The notes: generated by a model not told the origin, from the letters alone. Counted from the stretch's first letter, positions 45,787-58,605 are shown. The stretch is DNA of 64,000 nt from Epiperipatus broadwayi (GCA_028023455.1 JAQFVV010000182.1:62001-126000), one strand, 5' to 3'. Translations and numbers: made by a program.

Positions 45787-48055
45787 TTTACCGTACTAAA
45801 TATCTGTACTAACTACATTCTGATAATCCTTTATTAATTTTAATTTTGAATTACTTTTAAACAAAATAAATAATAAAAAATACGGTTCATATATTAATTA
45901 AACTCTTTGTGGTAGGTGTTATGTTTTGCCAGATAAAGTAGAGAGTTATCAATTGGTAGTTTTAGCTATTATTACTTGAGAGTGAAATAACATTGACATC
46001 TAAGAAAAAATATATAAATACTATACAAACAATCATATTTTGAAAAAACCTCGTAACTGGCACAATATATTTATCTTAATATTCATATTTAAAAGCTAAT
46101 AAGTACTTTTTTTAATTTTCTGAAAAAAAAATTTTTTCTAATTTTTAATTTGTGAAGTCTTATATTTCCTACTTTTTAAAAAAATTAGTTTATCTTCAAT
46201 TCTGCAATAATTTAAATATACTAATTTATTGAATATTAAATGGAATAGTTTGCTTGTTATGCATGCGTTATATATATTATTAACATTTAATTTTTTTTTT
46301 TTTAGTTTAACTTTATTTTCTATAAATATAAACATAAGTAAAATTTTAAATGTTTTTCTAACTTTGATTTAATTATAATTCTAAATAATATATATCGGAT
46401 ATATATATTCGGAATTTTTTGTTAGAATGGTCATTCTCATTTATGAATTGTTGCTAATAATGATGATTTTCTGGATGAATTATGTTTTCACAGGCATTTT
46501 GTTTCTCAAGTAGATATCCAAAACTGTAATTTCAAATTATATTTTGCCTTTTATAATTTCATTTAATAGATTCTACATGTGCATCAACTTTTCATCTTAT
46601 ATTTGTACTCTCAGAACCATTAGGAAAGTTCACAATATTGGGAGAGGTGCATAAGTATTATGTCCACAAGTGTGTTTTCAGTGTTATTTATTTCATTTCC
46701 TATTCTGGATAAAGCCATAAATAAATATTGGATACCAATTGTTATTATCAAATGTATCCCAGATTGATTTTTGGCTATTAATCAATAAGGTATTCTTTCA
46801 TTATATTCAAGAAGTCATTTTTATCATCCATTCAAGCTAATTGTTAAATACCCTGAAGTTTTAAATTTAAGTACAATTGCTGTTAATTATATAAGTCTAA
46901 CATTATATCAGTATGTTTTAGTGAACTCAGTTTGAATTAATTGCAGAAACCTTTGACTGTTAACTAAATATATCAAACAAATAGCATTACTTCTAGCTTA
47001 CATATCTGCATTAAATAGTTGTGAATAACCAGTGTGTGATGGATTAATTCCTGCTATTATATATGGTTATATATTACTTTATTTGATATATATCACTATG
47101 CATTCAGTTCATAACTGAATTTGCAAAAAATATGTAATGTCAGACCTATACACTTAAGCAAATGAGATTGCAATGTTATTATTGTTGCATTGGCATAGTA
47201 GGAGTAAAAGGCTGCTACTGAATAATTACAGTGCTTCTATTAGCTATAATTAGAAATTAAGTCTTGGGATCTGACACTTTTATATATTTATTGATTATTT
47301 GTGTTCACATAGAAGGCTGAAAAGTAAAATATTTTGACTTTATTTAATTACTAGTATCACATATGTAAGCTGTCACATGTATATTGTACATTATGTAGAG
47401 GAGTTGTGTTCTTTTCAAAATTATATTAACACACTACACAACTTTTTTTTAAATTAAAAACAAGCTAATAAAATATTTGTATATTGAGTTAATCTCAATT
47501 CAATATTTTTGTCATTTAAACTCAGTTTTGTGTTTGTCTAAATAAATTTTAATTAAAAAAAGAAAAATTGAAAAGTTTTAGAATATTTTTTAAAATATCC
47601 TAAATATAAAAGGCAATAAGGAAAAATTATGAGTCCTACTTTAGTGTTATCATTCATTAGTGGATTAAAATAGTTGATATAATCATTTGTAAAATTATAT
47701 TAAGAGGTCTTTTTATCTAAACAAACTTGTAAAATAAAATAGATGTTAATCTTCCACTCCTATTCCCAATTCTTGCATTATTTTAAGATTAAGGGAGAAA
47801 TGTCTAAGTTCAACAATATACTTCATATTAAATATTTAAAGTTTTTAATACCTATACTGTTGAGATAAAATAGTAATTTAATTTTATGAAACCATTTTTA
47901 TATTAATAATGCTATATAAACAAAATTAACATTTAGTATGTTTTTTTTCTTTTTTGCCTTCACTTATTTCTATAATGTTCTGCAGAATTTAACAGTTTAT
48001 TTTGTTTTTAAGATTGATTTTATTGGAACTCTAACCAATAAAACTTATATACTTA
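45787..48055. other. AT-rich non-coding, no feature seen
   Basis: No supportable exon. The open frame 46138-46335 on the minus strand is lysine/asparagine-rich noise. Confidence 0.4.
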
Positions 48056-49344
48056 TTGTATTTTTTCAAATATAAGATGCCCTGGAATTTAAGATGCAGT
48101 AGCATTTTAAGCTCAGAAAATTGACAAAAAAAATTTTAATGATTTTATTGAAAAATAAACATTTTTATTTACTTAAATAGGAACTAATATAAATGCAATA
48201 AGCTCACTTAATTTATTGTGAATCTTCTTCAGACATACTTTCACTTTTATATCTTCACTTTTAGAACTTGAATTTTCATTTTTCACTATTTCATCAGGGT
48301 ACATCATCTTCAGTGCCATTTAAATTGTTAGCAATGCAACGTTTTAAGAAATATTTTTTTGAAAATTCCATAAGGTATATCTTTCCAAAACCCACTCAAG
48401 ATTACACATATATTGCTTCATTACAAAGTCTTCTCTCTCTTTTTTTTTAGTGTAGATACCATATTTTTTTTTTGATTAAAAACTTTTTCTAAAATGCAAA
48501 TTAATAATTTATCCAATTATTTATAAAAATAAATTTCTCTTTATAATTGGCAAAAATAATCTATAGCGGTCAATATAAAAAGTATTTTTGTTATCCAATT
48601 GCAAATTGCAGTCATATGTCATTGATCTCTTTTTCAACTTGCTTCCATGTAAAAGTAAATTTTTCTATTAAAATCTAAATTATTCTTCTAAAATAATTTA
48701 TATATTTTGCAACTATTTTCTGAAAAAAATTATAAATGTTTTAAAAAAAAACATTCTAAAATATACATTTTCATTTTGAAAATCAAAATGAAGATATTGG
48801 AACTGTCAAAATTGTTGATAGGCACTCGATCAGAGCGAAGGCAGATTCCCATATGATTTATTGGTTGTAAAAAAAATTAGTACAGTTTTCTTGATAAAAT
48901 ATAATAACAGATTCTAAAATATGTTTTCATTTTGAAAATGATATTGGAACCATCAAAATTGTTGACAGGCACTCTTGTGTAGACAACAAGAAACAACTAT
49001 TCAGTGCGAAGGCAGATTTTTATTGTATTGATTTATTAGTTGTAAAAAAACTAAAGATATCAAGTACAGTTTTTTCAATAAAATAATGGCTTAAGAGAGT
49101 GTTAAAGCCATTTACAAAATTAATCCCATAAATATTGACATTTGATGTTAAATCTTTTTTCTTTTGATTAAGAAAGATTTAACACACTATTCTACACAAG
49201 GATTGATCACAATACTATGTGCATATATATCGTAAAGCAAAGATCTGTAGAAATAAGATGTTAAAATTTTTTGTTCCCAATTTAAGATTTACCTCTCTTA
49301 TCGGTTCAAAATTTGGGGGAAAAATGTCATTAAAAGTAATACTG
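48056..49344 (-). mobile_element. pogo/Tigger-like transposon relic
   Basis: The minus strand at 48450-48205 gives, across frames, GFWKDIPYGIFKKIFL, then LKRCIANNLNGTEDDVP, then DEIVKNENSSSKSEDIK. This is the C-terminus of a pogo/Tigger DDE transposase (family pattern W..IP..II..SF..CGISN.LDGTEDD, then an acidic tail). The right end inverts to CAGTATTACTTTTAATGAC with TA outside (49345-49346). The left end TTGTATTTTTTCAAATATAA (48056) is beside a TA (48054-48055). TIR identity is low. The bulk of the transposase is missing and an internal duplication is present. Confidence 0.55.
48760..49085. repeat. imperfect tandem duplication, period about 150-180
   Basis: 'gatattggaac(t/c)(g/a)tcaaaat' at 48793 and 48940, each followed by 'ttgttga(t/c)aggcactc', 'gcgaaggcagat' and 'ttgtaaaaaaa'. 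The second copy has about 30 extra bases. It lies inside the pogo-like relic. Confidence 0.8.
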
Positions 49345-49659
49345 TATTAACACACATATATATATACGCTGTATATATTATATAAAAGTTAAATATATAC
49401 GTATATTGTATTTTGAGAAATCTTTAAAATAGAAATTTAGTAAAAGTTAAAAATGTAAAAGTCATTTCCAATTGTTTGTAAAGTGAGTAAATAGATTTTA
49501 ACATTTTCTTACACAAATGTAGATGTGGGGAGAAAATTTTTAAAGTGCTTTTTATGAAAGCAAAGATATTCTAAAGAGTTACTGGTAAAACAATTTCTTG
49601 TTTAATTATTCTATTACATAACAGTAATGCACAATAAAATTACTTCTATCGTTTATAAC

Positions 49660-49870
49660 TGAAATACAGGCTTATATACCTGTATCAGTATATGTAATAT
49701 ACAGGGTATATGAGCCTAGACTTTCATATGACCTACCACTCTCCACTCTATCTCATAACATTGATACACTTGAACACATATATGCCAAAAAGATAAATAA
49801 TCATCAATATACGTATTTCATCCTAAACCAGCAATCATCAGTTGGTCCAGATTATCATCACACATATATG
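49660..49870 (+). repeat. foldback family 2, left arm copy
   Basis: 'actgaaatacaggcttatat', 'agcctagactttcatatgac', 'aagataaataatcatcaata' and 'tcatcagttggtccagatta' match the left arm at 35815-36010. The right arm is missing. Confidence 0.75.
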
Positions 49871-50273
49871 CAATAAGTGTTCAGATATATATTAAGATAG
49901 CCAATCTTCATATTTTAATGGACAGGCTTCAATCCACTCCAATTCATGTTGATAGAAAATAGCTACAGTATTTTTATTTTTTTTTAAAAAAATGCGTTTT
50001 TTGTATTTTGATTTTAAGTAGCATGATGCTGCAAATACTTTTTACATATTGTACAACTATTCAATTGTTTTGATTAAATTTATGTTGAATGCATAATCAG
50101 TAAGATTTAAAAAAAAAAAAAAATATTTAAATGCAAATCGATTTATGTAATTTTTTTTCTTTCACCTATTTTTGTAATATTCTATAAGATTTAGAAATTG
50201 ATTTTTTTAAAAAAGATTATTTGCAGTAGTTCTTTTTAAAAAATTCAAGTTTTTTTTTCTGTCTGTTTTCTAG

Positions 50274-50302
50274 GCAAAAAGTCAAAGCAACAAATTAATT
50301 AA
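50274..50302 (+). CDS. alternative terminal coding exon C
   Basis: A strong acceptor (ttttttttctgtctgttttc then TAG at 50271-50273) precedes GC, which again completes the split codon from the exon at 2788 as Ser (A+GC). The frame is then KKSKQQIN and TAA at 50300-50302. The joined product would be 80 residues with a short basic tail. AATAAA at 50440-50445 lies about 138 bases on. The coding part is very short, so the evidence is the splice site and its phase, not the peptide. Confidence 0.5.
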
Positions 50303-50439
50303 AGTCGAGTTGATGTCAAATTAAGAAAGATAAAATAGAATTATAGTGTTCTTGTCAGTTTGTTTTGAATTTGTTTTAATTTATTTGTAATGGGTAAGCT
50401 TTTTTGATGTGTGTGTATTTAGGATTTGAAAGTTGTTTA

Positions 50440-50445
50440 AATAAA
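50440..50445 (+). promoter_or_regulatory. poly(A) signal AATAAA for exon C
   Basis: Canonical hexamer 138 bases past the stop of exon C. A GTGTGT-containing stretch lies just upstream, not downstream, so cleavage here is only plausible. Confidence 0.4.
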
Positions 50446-51140
50446 TTAAGCTCTGCTTAAAGTAATTAATTATCACAGTCATAAAATTTAAAGAACTGTA
50501 TTTTGCTGAATTTTCTGGAATGGTTAATAACATTGTATCTGCATAATAGTTTTATACTTCATTAGAAATATCATTTTATTCAAAAAATACATACATGAGC
50601 ATAATATAAGCAAAGTATTTTTTTAGAAAATAAATATATTTCTAAATATAAAAGTAAATTTTGTAGCTTAGGAATTTCATTTTAGATCTGGTGAAATGGG
50701 CACCAGTTATGCAATTTGAAGATAAATTTGTCATTAGTTGACCAAATTATTATAAAATATTTAAACCATTAAAATTCTCTTTAAATGATGCAAAGCTGTT
50801 ATTATTTTATTAATATAAATTTTTTAAAAATAACTTATACTTACAATTTCTATAAGTTGTAGAATTAAATCAGTTTTTCAAAATTAAAATTTAAAATATG
50901 AGACAAAAGTTATGAGCATATATGCCACTTTTGATATCTCAGTTTTTATTGTGGAATTATTAATAAATAGTTATAAGATTTAAATAAAGTAATGGTCCTT
51001 TAGTATTTCTTTATGCTTAAATAATATATCCCAACTAAAACTTAGTTTTAGTAAGAACACTAGTCATTTTTGACACTAGAGAAGCTCCAAAACAATTATT
51101 TACACAACCAAGTAATTAATGAACTTAAGATAATACCCCC
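50446..51140. other. AT-rich non-coding, no feature seen
   Basis: Past the candidate 3' end of the gene. No recognised element. Confidence 0.4.
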
Positions 51141-51600
51141 AAAGTAATAACAATTGTTCCAGTTATTTTGTCCAATCTTAAAAATACTTCATTAAAAAAA
51201 TTGGTAACTTTTATCTGCTTATTTTCAAATAAAAGTATATCTTCGAATTGTTTCTGTCCACAGATTAAATTTTACCTTAATAGATTATTAAATGATTTTA
51301 GATTAATTGATTACCAATTAAGTTATCTTGTCCAAATAACTTATGTTTTAGTATTAAACAAGGATGATATTTCAAGATAACTTTAAATAATGGTTTTGTT
51401 TTAGTAAACAAAATGTATTAATGCAATTGTTCATATTTTCAGAATAACATCCTAAGATAACTTTAAATATATGTTTTGTTTAGTAAATATAAATGAATGT
51501 ATTTCAGCAATTGTCTATATTCTGATAAAGGTTTTTATAATTAATTTATGTGGTTAATTATTTTCATATAGGCATATTTATTATTCTACAGGAACAAATG
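51141..51600 (+). repeat. dispersed repeat R, copy 1
   Basis: Shares ordered blocks with 60200-60560: 'cacagattaaattt' versus 'catagattaaattt', 'ttagattaattgattacc' versus 'ttagataatcaattacc', 'tagtattaaacaagga' and 'atttcaagataa(c/t)ttt'. Also an internal duplication: 'aagataactttaaata' at about 51375 and 51458. The open frame 51168-51380 is inside this repeat. No family assigned. Confidence 0.6.
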
Positions 51601-53039
51601 CAAAATCTATATAATTTATGCATAATGACTACCATAAATATAATTAGCTGTTCAGAGAATCTTTAAGCAGTATACTAGTAATGTAATGCTTTAGCTACAC
51701 ATTCAATATTTTTTTTATGTCTCTTCATTACATTTTTATGCTAATAGTGTTTTATATCCACATAGCAAATTTTTATTCTCATGCTGATAATATTCTGAAT
51801 AATCTACTGAACATTTTATATTTCACAGTTTAGGCTAGCTTTTAAAAACGAACTTGGAGGGTGGGGGGATGGCTTGTCTTGCTTTTTTTATTTACATTTC
51901 TGCCAGATCTTTTTTATATATAATTATTATTTTAATTAAGATCTTTTTTATATATAATTATTATTATAATTATTATTGTGGAGTTATAATTATTTAAGCT
52001 CACGGGAAGTATATGTAAAAACTTTTATTAACCTGTATTAAATGCACCTTGAAATTTATAATAGTCAAGAATATCTTTATTTTGCCGATAGATGAACTTC
52101 TCAAACCATAACAACTTTTATAAAGATAAGAGCTGCCATCTTATCTTCAACCTAACTCTCCACTTATTATTTTAAAGTAAATACAAAATAAAAAAATATG
52201 AATATGATATAGTAAAAATGTATTGAAAATATACTAGGCAGTAATAAAGCTAAATGTTATTAAAAACTACTTTTTCTGTGTATAATTTTATTTTGCCAGA
52301 TATAACCTTTATAAATGTAATAGCTTTTGATATCTTTTTTTACATCATTTTTAATCAATTTATTTGTTAAAATTTATAATAGTAGGATTATCATCATCAG
52401 ATGAGGACATATATGCTCTTGAAAAACAAACTCATCAATTAGGAATTAAATTGACTTTTTTATATATGTCTACACAACAATATATTCTTTATACAATGAT
52501 TACTTACTCTTTGTAGCATCAAATTAATTCAACTGTTAGAATTTTTACCACATTAGTATCACCTAAATTTTAATTAATGATGTTTTAAATTGTTTTGACT
52601 GTTGGAGATATCAAAATTTTTCTTATCAAAAATATTAACATAGCTCTTTGAATTTGATTGGTTGCAGACAAAATGTGTGACAATTGAATTAGTGAACAAA
52701 TGAAATCAAATTCTAATAGGAACAATATTAATAAGATTTAAATGACATATTGCCACATTCCCACTGCCACTGTTAAATTTAGCTTGGTACCTGTGAGTTT
52801 TCAAGTAAATCAAGATGGCAACTCATATTTTTGCTAAATCTGTAGTTTTGCTCCATCCCCAAATATTTACAAAAAAAATGCCTGGTAGGAAACATAGTAT
52901 TTAATAATAACATTTTATTTTTTATTATAGTTATTTAAAAAAAAGAAATCCTTGTGGAAAAATTAATTACAATATTTATAATTTTTTTTTTTTTATTATA
53001 AAAATGAAAAATATATATAAATACAATATTTACACTTTA
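51601..53039. other. AT-rich non-coding, small local duplication
   Basis: 'agatcttttttatatataat' occurs twice (51906 and 51940). No other feature. Confidence 0.4.
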
Positions 53040-53270
53040 TTCATGTCAGTGGCATGCAATCATGTCATGACCATTAATGCACATTTCTCAAAGGAGTAGG
53101 ATCCCATCTTTGGAAATAGCCCACTGCATCATGTTCTGTGATAAGAAGGTCCCAAATTTTTATCATTACGACAGTTTACCAAAAAACTGCTGACCAAAAG
53201 AAACAAGCTGAATTGAACCAAAGTACAACAATGTTAAAAGTGCCTCATCACTTCCCATATTATAAGTAAA
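53040..53270 (-). pseudogene. Merlin transposase N-terminal fragment, second copy
   Basis: The minus strand yields KIWDLLITEHDAVGYFQRWD and, in the next frame, EMCINGHDM. These parallel WDLPLTKHYAFGVFQR and KVCINGHDM of the relic at 31900-32730. Nucleotide blocks such as 'gtcccaaattttt' and 'accattaatgcacattt' align too. Only the N-terminal part is present. Confidence 0.65.
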
Positions 53271-53339
53271 AAAAAAAATTGAAATAAAGCCTCTTAATGA
53301 AATTTATTGGATTTTTTTTATTTTATTTAACAATCGATT

Positions 53340-54200
53340 TACTGATTTCATTTTAATTTAACAACACCATCTTTGGTAGATTATGTTCTTACAATCCTTA
53401 TTCTAAATCTTATAAACAAGGCAACAAATGGAAATTTCAATCCAGTCAATATAAAACAACTCGTTCTCAAAACATAGACTTTAACAATTTTTTCTACTCT
53501 TATTTTCAACATGAAAATAAAGATAGGAGCTTTCAATGTTTGAGGTCTAAACTCAATTCAAAAAAACCTCCAGATAAGTAAATGGATTCAATTTACACAG
53601 CAACACATCCTAGTGGTTCTCAGATTGACCCCAAAACCTAATTAAGGACCCAAGGCTTTTCCACTTGTTCACAAGATGATTCATCACCTTCATGAGGCAC
53701 TGGCCAGGTCATCACAAGAACTTGTCAATTTTTATCCTTTAAAATTATATATATTGACTCAAACCTACTTAGTCACTTTTCACCATCATATTGTTGCACT
53801 CCACATAATTTTTGTTTACATACCTCCTGGATCAGCTGTCATCTCAAGATTACTGCTTACCATCAACTCACTACTATCTTCAACCTCTTACCTGGTTGTT
53901 TTAATGGTTGACTTTAACATTGAGTTATCACACTTGTTTCAAAGTGGTTACATCAACTTGCAATACCCCTAATGAGTGCTGAAGGTTTTTTTATCACCCA
54001 ACTCCATTTCTTTCTACAACAGTCATTGCACCTCACTTATTGACATGCTTTTATTCACCCATACTTCATCACTTATTTAAGTTAACACTTAATCCCTCAT
54101 CCTTCTCTGATCACTAGTCAAATGCTCAATCTAAGTACAATGCAAACATCAATAATTCAACTTCATAAAACAATACTCTGAAACATGTTATTTAAACTTA
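53340..54200 (+). mobile_element. LINE family L copy B: end of ORF1 and endonuclease
   Basis: ATG at 53512 opens MKIKIGAFNV then GLNS, parallel to copy A (NITGINVRGMNS). The frame 53676-53972 carries LVTFHHHIVALHIIFVYIPP and LVVLMVDFN, the GDFN-type endonuclease motif. At the point where copy A carries the piggyBac-like insert, this copy reads straight through ('caatacccctaatgagtgct'). Confidence 0.7.
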
Positions 54201-54254
54201 GCACTATGCAACTTGATCCTGTCCAGTTGTACATTTCCTTTATCAACATTCTGT

Positions 54255-55035
54255 CATTTAATGTAAATCATATTACCAGAACCACACCACCACCCAAGGC
54301 AGAATCAGAGATAATAAACCACGAATAACTATACCATACATACCCAACATTGCCAAACATCTAGCTAAAACATCAAACAAATTTATTATTGGCTTCTGCA
54401 TTTCAGCCAACATTAATAGACTAATAAACAATTCAAAAGATAAACTTGATCCCAAACTAACATCTCAAGTGGTGTACCAGATACAATGCCCTCAGGCCGG
54501 ATGCAGAACCTCATATGGGGAAACAAACTACCATTACAAATAGAGCATCCCAGCATATATATGTATAAAAGGGCACTGAACAACAATGAGTACATCAGCA
54601 TTCGTGGAACATGAAAAAGCTATTGGACACAGATTTGAACCCACCAACCCCAGAATAGTGTGCAAAGAGTGTAACGACCATAGGCGCAAAATAAAAGGCA
54701 TATTTCATAAATAATGACACCCAATCAATTAATAGAAAGGACACTTGTTTTACCATTTCAAAGAGATGGACAAACTAAGTCAAACAATATTTTAAATAAA
54801 TACCGAAACATCTAATTAACGAATACTCTCCCTCATCACTATCAACCGCACACAGCTATGATTATGAAGCCATAGAGCTTTGAAAGCGCTAAGCTTTAAA
54901 TAAATTTAGTAAAATAACTTCTTTAAGAGCGTTATAAGCGCATAATTATTGATATAAAAGAATCGTGTAAATCTGCCCCAGATACTTATGCACATATAAA
55001 AAGACACAAATATATAATACCCGCAACCCTCTAAA
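54255..55035 (+). mobile_element. Penelope-like element 3' fragment inserted in LINE copy B
   Basis: One open frame reads IPYIPNIAKHLAKTSNKFII, then NSKDKLDPKLTSQVVYQIQC and PQAGCRTSYGETN. After a stop it continues to STSAFVEHEKAIGHRFEPTN and ECNDHRRKIKG. This is the PLE linker and GIY-YIG endonuclease (family pattern VVYxIxC..C...YxGET...; AxAEHxxxxGHxF; R..E...RRxxE). It is better preserved than the copy at 13160. Edges are approximate: LINE endonuclease lies on one side and LINE reverse transcriptase on the other. The overlapping minus-strand open frames here are antisense shadows. Confidence 0.78.
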
Positions 55036-57428
55036 AGAGTACCTTGCCACAAAAAAAATCTAATAACATACCTGGACATGAGGATACATTAGATGGGCTC
55101 TGGGGTATCCTTCCACTGTCAGAGTTCCACAAGCACTTGGAACCAAGAATGTTACCAAAGCTGGACATAATATGATAGAACTAATATACAAATATTTCAA
55201 ACAAAAGCTGCTGTCACATGCCTTCACACTACCTGAAGATCTATTTAGCCAATCAGGGTTGGATAAATCTTTTAATGCTACTGATTTCTTGCTGAAGTTA
55301 ACCACAATACCAAGCTCTTGGCATCCAGGGCCACATGGAATCCCTAAATTTGTATTTTCACATCTGTCAGTTTACCACCACATATCTGATTTAGCAAATT
55401 ATCTACCACAAAGACTGTTTAACATAAAAGATCTATATCGAAGCTCCTTAGTTCCATTCAAGAAAAAGCAAGCTTCAATATCTAATCTGTGACCAATTTC
55501 CATGGGCTCCCTTGGTATTAAAATCCTGGAAACGGTTCTAAAAGATAAAATCAAACCATATCATCACCAATGCAACATGCCAAAAAGGCTCTCAACAGGC
55601 CAAACTGCCCTCATTTTCAAAACCATTATAAATTCAATTAGCAGAATAAATATGATCCAATGGCTGTTCAAATTGACATTGAAACTGCTTTTGACTCTGT
55701 TCCTATTGAAATTTTAATTCAGACACCAAAATACCTTGCTCTCTTTTATACTTACTAACCAACCTACTCCTTAGTTATGAAATCCATATTACAATTAATG
55801 GTAGAACATCACCTTCATTCTCTCCTCACTAATCCATACCTCAAGGATCTCCATTTGGTTCTTTATTATTTATGTTCTATATTAATCCTCTCATAAACAA
55901 AATACAACAAAAATTACAAGGAATTCAAATTCCATACACTGTACTATATGTATCATGTATTGCATACATACATGCCCTTACTGTTTTTCTTACATCCAAA
56001 AAACAACTACCTATTCTGGAAAAAAATACTTAATGAAAACACCCTCAAACATAAACTTGAGCTCAACATTAATAAAATAGCTTGGTTTCTTTACTGTGGC
56101 AAGATAAATATGCAAGTTTATCATGGTAAACCGACTAATTTTTTGGATTTTCTTTCTACCTAGGGTCCTCTGGAATGAGACAAAAGATCCAGAAAAAACT
56201 GACAGATGATGCTGAATGCACAACCACTTGTCTCCAAAACCTTTTCAATCAGCTTGTAACTATAAAAATAACCTATTACTGACCAATCATAAATTTTTCT
56301 AAATCTTTCACTGCATCCATTTGGTGCAGAAAAGTAGTCTCCATCTCTGTAAAATGACTTAGTCTTCCACCAACCAGAAATGGATTTTCACTCCATTTAA
56401 ATTATTCATAAACAAAAAGGTATTAATCTCCTCACTGCACTGATAAGTTTTCCAGCTCTTGAGTGCATCGTTCAAGTAATACCATAGACCAACCACCACC
56501 TTCACATGGATATTTGTCTTTGCACATAAACATAATATGCTGTACCCAGACATAATTACTGGTCCTCAGTCACCAATGCTAAATATGAACAACAGTCGTT
56601 TGGATTCAAAAAATGGTTATTGTAACCCAAATTTTTGACTTTCTTTTAAGGTTAAATCTTCACACTCTCCCTACCTACTATTTCCTTAAATACCACACAT
56701 TTTATAACAAAATTGATGCTTTTTGTTTCTTGTGCCACAGAGAAGAAACACAACAGCACCTATTTCACACCTGCACAACTCTGACAAATAGTGAGAAATT
56801 ACGATTAATACATATAGACAAAATAACATCACACTTGATAATCTAATAGAGACACTGTAAAGGCTCAATACTGGCGCAGCCTGTGCAGCAACTTTTTGTC
56901 TATATACTTTGTGTTGCACCAGATGTACTTTCTGCCTTGGAAACAACACCAAAAGGTACCCAGCCACATTCTCTAATAAGCTTGAACAACTGAAGGCCAG
57001 AGATGGCAAAATTGCATGCCCAGATATATTTGCTGCTACATGGTCATTATTAAAAACCTGAGGCAGACCACAACCTCAAAAAAATCAAATGACTTTTGCT
57101 TTAACAAGAACAATTTTTTTTTTTTGCTTATTTACATATCTCTTTTACAACAATTTTTTAAATACCACATCTGTGTATTGAATAGTCCAAAGGATATATT
57201 TAATTCAATCAAAAAAGTATTTTAAACTGATGAATTAAACCCTCAGACAATGAAAATAGAATATAGGCAAACACAGTTTACAACTTTACATTTATCCAAT
57301 ATCTGCCTAACAATTTATTTGAACTGTACCAATAATATCTATCTATTTATTCCAAATCAATGTAGTTTTCAACCATGTATTTTCAACAATGTAACTTTTT
57401 AGGAACAATAAAGTTTGATTTGAAACAA
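55036..57428 (+). mobile_element. LINE family L copy B: reverse transcriptase to 3' end
   Basis: Order of motifs: KLTTIPSSWHPGPHGIPKFV and SSLVPFKKKQ (55172-55492, RT start); ISMGSLGIKILETVLKDKIK (55493 on); QIDIETAFDSV (55670-55702, containing the catalytic-strand D); IPQGSPFGSLLFMFYINPL (55836 on). The YADD box is not readable (near 55935). C-terminal knuckle FCFLCHREETQQHLFHTC (56727-56780), then DGKIACPDIFAATWSLL (57004 on). It ends in 'aacaataaagtttgatttg'. Frames are broken, so it is inactive. The frame 57016-57225 is within the 3' region. Confidence 0.82.
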
Positions 57429-58070
57429 AAAGCTACATTTATCAAAAATACAAGATACCTTCTTGGTTTACTTGAAAACTCGTAAGTACTTTTACTTTTA
57501 TATATTGATGTATAATACTCTTAGTCATTGCTTAAATATTAATGCTAAGTAATCTTGCCCACTCTGCCTCTACTCATTCTGCTTTCATATTTAAAACCAC
57601 TCTTCTTTAATAAAATATATCTTTTTAAATTTATTTCCAAATAAATGGGATTCTAAATACTCAGCAATATTTCAATTTTCAGGATTTAAAAATAGATTTT
57701 ATTAAGTATTGTACAAGGGTTAGCACCAATTTTTCAATGTTTAAAACTGGGTAAGAAGTTATTCTTTTTTACAGTTAGTATATATATATATATATATGTT
57801 TTATAATGTAATTCTTAAATAAACAAATGTATTTTCAATTTAGCTTCAAAGTTAAAAAAACTAATATACTTTAAAAAGAAAGACCATTGTTTTGCTTAAT
57901 GATGGTATTTTAGATATGATAATATGTTTGATTATTTCCATGATCTATCATTAAATTTATGTGTATATAAAAAATTAAACTTTATTAAAATTTACAAACA
58001 ACTGTTAGTAATAACCCACAAAAACTATTCTATTCTAATACATTGTGGAGAGGTAAACTGAACTCTGCAT
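57429..58070. other. AT-rich non-coding, TA microsatellite
   Basis: A (TA)n tract at about 57778-57797. No feature otherwise. Confidence 0.4.
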
Positions 58071-58073
58071 AAA

Positions 58074-58605
58074 GATATGTGTAAGAGATTCTGATCTTGC
58101 CCACCTGCATGAAATGTGAATCTTGGGGATCATGCATCTATTTCACATGTCTTTGGTCATATGTTTATGTTTACACCCACAAAGTGTTAAAAGTGGATAG
58201 AAACCAGTCCCTACCTTGTGAGAAAGTGGTGAAGGTGAAAATTACAATGCAGATATATTATTCATTAAATGGGTAATCTCTAATGTAATAAATGACTAAT
58301 ATACTTCCATTAAGTGATTTGTGACAAAGTTGTAAGGGCAGTAGGTTTGACACATCAATTAAACTGTAGTAAATTGCTATTTATATACATTGACCAATAA
58401 TAATGATATGTGTAAGAGATTGTGATCTAGACCAACTGATAAATGCCGATTTAACATGAAATGTGTATTCTGGGAATCGCATCTTTTTCACATATTTTTG
58501 GTCATATATTTTATGATTCTTCCCTATTTTGCATGAGAGAAGTGTAATGAAAATTACAATATAGATAAATAGATAATCTCTAGTCTAATGAATGACTAAT
58601 AAAAA
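58074..58605 (-). repeat. foldback family 2 right-arm sequence, duplicated in tandem
   Basis: 'gatatgtgtaagagatt' begins each unit at 58074 and 58405 (offset 331). Both continue with 'catgaaatgtg', 'ttttcacat' or 'tttcacatg', and 'tttggtcatat', which are family 2 arm sequences. The second keeps 'agaccaactgat'. Both then share 'gtgaaaattacaatgcagat'-like and 'aatgactaat' blocks. A segmental tandem duplication followed by indels is the simplest reading. Confidence 0.65.

Noticed and set aside
54273-54601. Two minus-strand open frames
   Set aside because: They are antisense to the Penelope-like linker and GIY-YIG frame, which is clearly on the plus strand.
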